From: Mucilaginibacter agri
GTDB taxonomy: Bacteria; Bacteroidota; Bacteroidia; Sphingobacteriales; Sphingobacteriaceae
Direction: 5' to 3'
Length of the DNA stretch: 38,039 bases
Assembly (NCBI RefSeq): GCF_009928685.1
Contig: NZ_WWEO01000030.1
Span: 1-38,039, forward strand
The translations under genes and the position numbers were made by a program. The number at the start of each line of letters is the position of its first letter. Position 1 is the stretch's first letter. The notes beneath the pieces are model-generated. The model worked only from the letters and a program-made list of their open reading frames with translations. It was not told the origin of the DNA and searched no databases. This document shows positions 34,146 to 38,039 of this stretch, one piece after another.

Positions 34146-34510
34146 TTATTCTTCCTGTCTGTTTCTTTTCGCTAATTCATAATAGCGGTATTCTTCTAAA
34201 ACAATTCGATATTGCTTCAGGAAAAAGATTGCGATGAACTCGATAAAAAAAAGGGAGCCAAATCGCGGTAAATAGCGCCAACAGTTCTTGGCCAATGTTC
34301 ACTGGTGCGACTTTAGTAGAATCCATGGTCACAGCTCCCGAGTTATAAAAAATAAATACTCCAGAAAATGCAATAATACAACCGATCATTAAAATAGATA
34401 CCTGACCGGCTGAATAGTTTTTCGGCTATCCTAGCGCTCTCATGAATATTTTTGAGACGAAAGTCTTCGGTTTGCTGGTTAGCCTTTGTAGCCTCCTTAG
34501 TCGGTTTCAT
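34146..34510 (-). pseudogene. Small membrane protein gene with two frameshifts
   Basis: From ATG 34510 the frame reads MKPTKEATKANQQTEDFRLK and runs to an A5 tract; dropping one A joins it to YSAGQVSILMIGCIIAFSGV. A second shift at an 8-base A/T tract (about 34244-34251) joins LLALFTAIWLPFF to IEFIAIFFLKQY and a charged tail ending RNRQEE with a stop at 34146. Corrected, it is 120 aa with two membrane spans. Each break is one extra base in a homopolymer, so either sequencing error or real decay is possible. The 62-aa coiled-coil gene follows 15 bases later. Confidence 0.6.
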
Positions 34511-34657
34511 TTAAGAGTCGGATCATCAAAGAATCAAAGCAATTACCACTTGCAGCTAACTTAATAAATGATTTGAAAATAATCATCGTGGGATGGCTCT
34601 GGATCTGGTTTATCATCGAAATAACCCAATATACATCGTCTAAATTCAGCATTAGTT

Positions 34658-35566
34658 CTATTTAGTCTGCCTTAGGCCCTGCATGGCCTTTTTTACATCG
34701 TTTAGCTGGTATTTCTCTTCGTTAATTTTTCTTATCACGTAGTTTAGTAATATATCTATATTTTCTGCCTTATCTATGCACTGTTCGTCAGTAAATTCGT
34801 GTATACCGCCCGAAAGCTGTTCGTACAATAGCCTGATAGGGTTATCGCCAAGTTCTTTGAGGGAAACAGGCAAATGCTGATTAATGACATCTATCAGCTT
34901 TGACATCTGGAAATCCATCTTAAAATTCTCATAGGCGCGCCTTACAAATTCGGCACCATCAAAATCAAGTTCTGCGATATCCTGTATGATCCTTTTAATT
35001 TCATTTTCAATAACCCTCCGTAAATAAGCGTACGCGCCAATACCGTAGCTTATAGACAGGCAAATAAGGGCTTTTTTATAATTAGACTGGTCTTCATTAT
35101 TCAAATACTTTTTGAGTGTTGGGTTAAGGCCAATTTCATAGGATGGGAACTGACCAATTTTCTGGATAGTTATGGTCATTCCTTCCTTACGCTTTTCCCA
35201 TTCTTTATCAGATGTGCTCCTCAGCAAAAAATCAATTTTGGCCTTGCACGATTGACAAACGCCCAGTACGTGTACTTTAATATCCAGTTTCCGGGTTTTA
35301 GCATCAAAAGAATATGGAAGCTCGTCACTATTACTCGTGATTATTTGAGAAAGGCGCGGATGTGCGCTTTCAACCAGGTCTGTCTTAAAAGTCTGTACCT
35401 CATGTTCTTCGGGACAAAAGAATTTGAAAGATTTATCCTTAAAGCCAAACGCATCAACAAAGGCTGTGTTGTCAAATTCTTTTAGATTTTCTACAGCTTT
35501 AATTTTATAGTATAATGGTTTATTGGTCAAAAAATCTGCAAATACCTGATTTGATATTTTATTCAT
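34658..35566 (-). CDS. Zinc-site and HEPN-like hypothetical protein
   Basis: This 302-aa protein has a Cys/His pair FFCPEEHEV (C51, H55) and C104-x2-C107 (GVCQSCKAK), which together may form a zinc ribbon. The C-terminal 130 residues are helical (SYGIGAYAYLRRVIENEIKR ... LYEQLSGGIHEFTDEQCIDK), resembling DUF4145/HEPN-type domains found beside restriction and abortive-infection genes. No catalytic motif is certain. It is the last gene before the right 60-bp repeat. A fragment of unclear coding nature follows at 34511-34657. Family assignment is tentative. Confidence 0.55.
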   Translation of the reverse strand: MNKISNQVFADFLTNKPLYYKIKAVENLKEFDNTAFVDAFGFKDKSFKFFCPEEHEVQTFKTDLVESAHPRLSQIITSNSDELPYSFDAKTRKLDIKVHVLGVCQSCKAKIDFLLRSTSDKEWEKRKEGMTITIQKIGQFPSYEIGLNPTLKKYLNNEDQSNYKKALICLSISYGIGAYAYLRRVIENEIKRIIQDIAELDFDGAEFVRRAYENFKMDFQMSKLIDVINQHLPVSLKELGDNPIRLLYEQLSGGIHEFTDEQCIDKAENIDILLNYVIRKINEEKYQLNDVKKAMQGLRQTK

Positions 35567-35730
35567 TCGTTTATTCTGGTTTAGGAGCTAACATTAATTA
35601 ATATGCTAAACTACTAAATATCTATAGCGCAACCTAACCTGATACCCCACAACTGACCATAGACATAATATTAGATTGCATTTAGTATCATAATTGATTA
35701 GTCGGTTTAAGTTTATAGAATGTACTATTA

Positions 35731-35789
35731 AATAATTAAGGGGATAAAGCCTCTTAGTTAATTTAAAGATCAAGACATTTCTATAAATT
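35731..35789. repeat. 60-bp direct repeat, right copy, with hairpin
   Basis: TAATTAAGGGG (35733-35743) pairs with CCTCTTAGTTA (35750-35760), and 35763-35789 is identical to the left copy at 28682-28708. Both are in direct orientation. The similarity fades outside, though a short ATCGCTGATC run recurs further out on both sides (near 28799 and 35865). It lies in the 306-base gap 35567-35872, which holds no gene. Confidence 0.75.
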
Positions 35790-35872
35790 TCATTAAGGTG
35801 TTAAAAAAATTAAAACGCGTGCAATCAAATAGATACTTTTGGTGTATCGTCCACTCATTTAATTATCGCTGA

Positions 35873-36412
35873 TCACCATTCATCTGGTTTATAACCAATT
35901 CTATTACGCGGTTGCGTGCTTTCCCTTTTGTCAACGAGTTCGTCAAGATATCTAAATATGATTTCCATGTTCTTGTCCTGATTTTCGATCTTCGATTTGA
36001 TCTGTTCAATTTCCAACCGGAGTTCTGTGTTGTCATAAAGCATTTCTCTGAGCCTAGTGAAAATTATCATGATTTGGATATTCACTTTAATTGCCCTGTC
36101 GCTTTTTAGAATACTCGATAGCATTGCAACGCCTTGTTCGGTAAAAACATTGGGTGCCTGACGCCGTCCTCCCCAACTTGCTCTTCCATTTTGGAATAGC
36201 AAGTTCTTGAATTCGTCATCGGTCAAACGAAACATAAATATTTCCGGGAATCGTTTGCTATTTCTGGCTACAGCTTTGTTTAAATTACCTGTCGTTACTT
36301 GGTAAAGTTCAGCAAGATCTTCATCAAGCATTACCTTTTGATCTCTTATATAATAGATCTTATTCATGACCACCTCGTCAGGTACAATCAGATCGGAATT
36401 AATATTGTTCAT
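35873..36412 (-). CDS. ORF6N domain DNA-binding protein
   Basis: This 179-aa protein has a clear ORF6N domain (about 15-100). Diagnostic runs are IYYIRDQKVMLDEDLAELYQ, VTTGNLNKAVARNSKRFPE and APNVFTEQGVAMLSSILKSD. The rest is a helical coiled-coil tail (about 105-160). The ORF6N domain, related to KilA-N and first seen in phages, binds DNA and is common in mobile elements as a regulator. It is the gene next to the element integrase (69-base gap, same strand, integrase upstream), so a role in regulating the element is likely but unproven. Confidence 0.88.
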   Translation of the reverse strand: MNNINSDLIVPDEVVMNKIYYIRDQKVMLDEDLAELYQVTTGNLNKAVARNSKRFPEIFMFRLTDDEFKNLLFQNGRASWGGRRQAPNVFTEQGVAMLSSILKSDRAIKVNIQIMIIFTRLREMLYDNTELRLEIEQIKSKIENQDKNMEIIFRYLDELVDKRESTQPRNRIGYKPDEW

Positions 36413-36481
36413 AGTGAATTAATAAATGGTGTACTTTAAAAGTCGTGCGGCGAATGGGATCGCTGCATGACTCATTTTGGG

Positions 36482-37729
36482 TTAAGCGTTTAATTGTAAT
36501 TTGTCTTTTAATAAATTCATATCCTCACTAATTTTTAAATCAACAATTTTCGCATAGTGTTGCGTTTGTTTTAAGGATTTATGGCCAAGCATCTTTGACA
36601 CCGTTTCAATGGGTACGCCATTACTCAAGGTTACTGTGGTCGCGAAAGTATGACGTGCGATATGAAATGTCAGGTTCTTGTTAATCCTGCAACCATCAGC
36701 AATTTCCTTCAGGTAAGAGTTCATCTTCTGGTTAGTTAGTACAGGCAGCACTAAACCTTTGATGCAGCACTTAGGATCATCCTCGTATTTAGCCATGATT
36801 TGCAATGCGGGCGGCAACAAGGGGAGGCGAGTGGCTGACTCTGTTTTTTGCCTAGTCGATATGATCCATTGTCCACCGTCGATACCGGTGGCGATATCAA
36901 TGCGCCTAAGCTTACAAACATCTATATAGGCTAAACCTGTGTAGCAGCTAAAGAGGAATATATCACGAACGTGGTTTAGTCTGTCGGTTTCAAAAACCTT
37001 GTTAGCTATAGTACAAAGCTCTTCCTTAGACAAGGCAACTCTAATGACTTCTTTACGACTGGTCTTAAAACCAGCAAATGGATCTTTTAGTATCCAACCT
37101 TTCTTAATGCATTCCAGAACGATCTTCTTGAAATTACCCAAATATTTCATAGTGGCGTTATGTCCACATTTTCTAACGCTTTTTAGCCAGAATGCAAACT
37201 GCGAAACGAACTCATAATCGAGATCCTTTACTGCAACATCATCGGTTTGATACTTCCATTTTATGAAAGCTGCTGTGTGGTCATAAGCTGTCTTATAGCG
37301 CATTAAAGTAGATGGCGCAAACTCTTGACCCACCAATGCTTTCATTTGCTCGTTATGATTCTTAAAAGCGGCGAGTATCAGCCGCTGTTCATCACCCTGG
37401 CCGGTAAGCTCCCGTTTGATGCTGTCAGCGGTCAAAATTTTATCGGCATCTAACAAGGCTTTCTTTGCTTGAAAGACCTTATTATACATCACGTCGAGAT
37501 AACTGTTTAGTGTCTTGGTGTCTTCTTTGGTGCCTGTAGCACGACCTGCAGATGCGTTCCATCGCTGGCAGTCCCATTGTCTTTTGACGGCGAGATCCCT
37601 TGAAACGCCATCAACGGTAATGCGCAGATAAACGTAGCGCAGGTTTCCTTTTTCATTTTTGGGCCTCTTCAGAAAGAAGAACAACCCGAAGCTTTTTTCT
37701 AACATAACGAACATTAAAGGGTTAAACAA
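36482..37729 (-). CDS. int: Element tyrosine recombinase (integrase)
   Basis: This protein is 415 aa from TTG 37729. ATG 37714 or ATG 37705 (MLEKSFGLFFFLKRPK) is a likelier start, the latter matching the beginning of the arm-binding domain. Arm-binding, core-binding (about 120-225) and catalytic domains follow. Catalytic residues seen are K295, H356-x2-R359 (HIARHTFATT), H383 (MLGHKS) and nucleophile Y392. The first arginine is alanine (A267 in TGLAYIDVCKL), as expected for IntDOT-like enzymes. It is the recombinase nearest the intact tRNA-Asp, so it is the best candidate for the 23-bp att repeat and the terminal palindromes. Confidence 0.92.
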   Translation of the reverse strand: MFNPLMFVMLEKSFGLFFFLKRPKNEKGNLRYVYLRITVDGVSRDLAVKRQWDCQRWNASAGRATGTKEDTKTLNSYLDVMYNKVFQAKKALLDADKILTADSIKRELTGQGDEQRLILAAFKNHNEQMKALVGQEFAPSTLMRYKTAYDHTAAFIKWKYQTDDVAVKDLDYEFVSQFAFWLKSVRKCGHNATMKYLGNFKKIVLECIKKGWILKDPFAGFKTSRKEVIRVALSKEELCTIANKVFETDRLNHVRDIFLFSCYTGLAYIDVCKLRRIDIATGIDGGQWIISTRQKTESATRLPLLPPALQIMAKYEDDPKCCIKGLVLPVLTNQKMNSYLKEIADGCRINKNLTFHIARHTFATTVTLSNGVPIETVSKMLGHKSLKQTQHYAKIVDLKISEDMNLLKDKLQLNA

Positions 37730-37807
37730 ATGTCGAAATGCAACCTATCTGAATCAAGATGTTTAACTAATAAACATGTTGATTGTTAATTATTTACGTA
37801 GATTTTA

Positions 37808-37848
37808 GCGCGTCATTTTGTCAATATATAAGACGTCATCAATGACGT
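37808..37848. promoter_or_regulatory. Right-end palindrome and half site, candidate arm sites
   Basis: ACGTCAT (37833-37839) and ATGACGT (37842-37848) form a perfect 7-bp inverted repeat with a 2-base spacer. CGTCAT recurs alone at 37811-37816 within GCGCGTCATT. The palindrome matches the one at 82-95 near the left end. It lies between the integrase start and the tRNA, so it could bind the integrase and also affect its promoter. Confidence 0.55.
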
Positions 37849-37896
37849 TTATAAATTTTGCTAATTATGGTTCGCTTTGGCGGGCCGTAAAAACAA

Positions 37897-37930
37897 AAAA
37901 GCCTCTAAATCATATGATTTAAAGGCTTTT
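37897..37930 (-). terminator. Terminator after tRNA-Asp, supplied by the element
   Basis: AAAAGCCT-TAAATCATATGATTTA-AGGCTTTT forms a near-perfect hairpin (one mismatch) 23 bases past the tRNA 3' end. On the minus strand it is followed by TTTTTTGTTTTT. It lies inside the element, so it replaces the chromosomal terminator separated from the tRNA by integration. It also stops read-through from the tRNA into the integrase. Confidence 0.75.
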
Positions 37931-37952
37931 GAACATTCTAAAAATGTATTTT

Positions 37953-37975
37953 GCGGAATGGACGGGACTCGAACC
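37953..37975. repeat. Right attachment-site repeat within tRNA-Asp
   Basis: These 23 bases are identical to 7-29. They overlap the acceptor and T-arm of the tRNA gene, so integration here rebuilds a complete tRNA. The following bases (CGCGACC...) continue the tRNA and differ from the left copy. Confidence 0.9.
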
Positions 37976-38027
37976 CGCGACCCCATGCGTGACAGGCATG
38001 TATTCTAACCAGCTGAACTACCACTCC
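37954..38027 (-). tRNA. tRNA-Asp (GTC)
   Basis: The reverse strand reads as a full cloverleaf of 74 bases. Acceptor GGAGTGG pairs with CCATTCC. The D-arm TAGTTCAGCTGGTTAGA and the anticodon arm CATGC-CTGTCAC-GCATG with anticodon GTC follow. The T-arm is GCGGG-TTCGAGT-CCCGT, and the discriminator is G. The CCA tail is not fully encoded. It is the integration target of the element. Confidence 0.93.
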
Positions 38028-38039
38028 TCCCGTTTGGGA

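Larger units (their letters stand above)
7..37975. mobile_element. Integrative mobilisable element in tRNA-Asp
   Basis: The element is bounded by a 23-bp exact direct repeat matching the 3' end of tRNA-Asp. It carries a tyrosine recombinase beside the intact tRNA, a MobA/MobB pair and an oriT-like region, with defence-type and metabolic cargo. No T4SS, VirB4/TraG-like or coupling-protein gene is visible, so self-transfer is unlikely and mobilisation by a helper is inferred. Four tyrosine recombinases and two families of internal direct repeats suggest it was built from several insertions. Confidence 0.88.

Noticed and set aside
34146..34510. Programmed frameshifting in the small membrane protein gene
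   Set aside because: Both breaks need one base to be skipped at plain A or T runs without a pause codon or downstream structure that I can see, so error or decay is more likely.
34497..34652. Minus-strand 51-codon frame (MLNLDDVYWVIS...) and a second frame ending in DDYFQIIY between 34561 and 34660
   Set aside because: Both lie in an AT-rich stretch, overlap each other, and the second has no start codon. Coding use cannot be decided, so neither is listed.
1..38039. CRISPR array, retron, reverse transcriptase, IS transposase or rRNA
   Set aside because: No regularly spaced short repeats, no YxDD reverse transcriptase motif, no DDE or HUH transposase and no rRNA-like sequence were found. The two-copy repeats are too few and far apart for CRISPR.

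Overview
The window is one complete integrated mobile element from a Bacteroidota bacterium, most likely a Sphingobacteriaceae relative (Mucilaginibacter/Pedobacter type). Evidence for the host: promoters follow the TTTG-N19/20-TAnnTTTG pattern, Shine-Dalgarno sequences are mostly weak, and the integrase, BfmA/BtgA-like MobA and MobB proteins belong to Bacteroidota families. The genus is inferred. The right edge holds an intact tRNA-Asp (GTC) gene. A 23-bp exact copy of its 3' end sits at the far left (7-29 versus 37953-37975), so the element is the roughly 38 kb between them. A tyrosine recombinase (36482-37729) lies next to the tRNA. There is a MobA/MobB mobilisation pair with an oriT-like palindromic region, but no type IV secretion or coupling-protein genes. 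This makes it an integrative mobilisable element (IME) that would need a helper to conjugate.

Layout, left to right. (1) 271-4571: a tight minus-strand operon with two tyrosine recombinases, a DNA-binding-like protein, an excisionase-like HTH protein and a metallophosphoesterase. (2) 4730-9356: a two-gene SWIM zinc-finger / degenerate nucleotidyltransferase-HEPN operon, a divergent XRE regulator, and a third tyrosine recombinase. (3) 9655-12290: a MazG-like pyrophosphohydrolase plus PD-(D/E)XK-DUF2075 helicase pair, flanked by two copies of a 105-bp GC-rich structured repeat. (4) 12442-15771: mobilisation genes, putative oriT and small HTH/winged-helix proteins. (5) 16053-19399: a DUF2779 double-nuclease protein translationally coupled to a dNTP triphosphohydrolase. 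(6) 19465-24067: a glycan or metabolite-tailoring cluster with a GT32-like transferase, a GT25/sulfotransferase-like/GH16 fusion and a NodU/TobZ-type carbamoyltransferase. (7) 24401-28630: a 1409-aa Mrr-like nuclease-NACHT protein of the Avs/bNACHT kind. (8) 28986-35566: a set bounded by 60-bp direct repeats containing a HEPN-like protein, a 925-aa Cap4/DUF4297-like nuclease protein, an ADP-ribosyltransferase-like protein, small proteins, a frameshifted membrane protein and a zinc-finger/HEPN-like protein. (9) 35873-38027: an ORF6N regulator, the element integrase, terminal inverted repeats and the tRNA.

Taken together it reads as a mobilisable defence island. At least four candidate anti-phage or conflict modules with nuclease, HEPN, dNTP-hydrolase and STAND signatures are stacked between mobility genes. 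The least expected cargo is the carbamoyltransferase / three-domain glyco-enzyme cluster between two defence modules. The strongest candidates for undescribed systems are the DUF2779-dGTPase pair, the repeat-flanked MazG-DUF2075 pair, the SWIM/NTase-HEPN operon, and the repeat-bounded Cap4-like/ART-like/HEPN set. All functions are inferred by eye from motifs.
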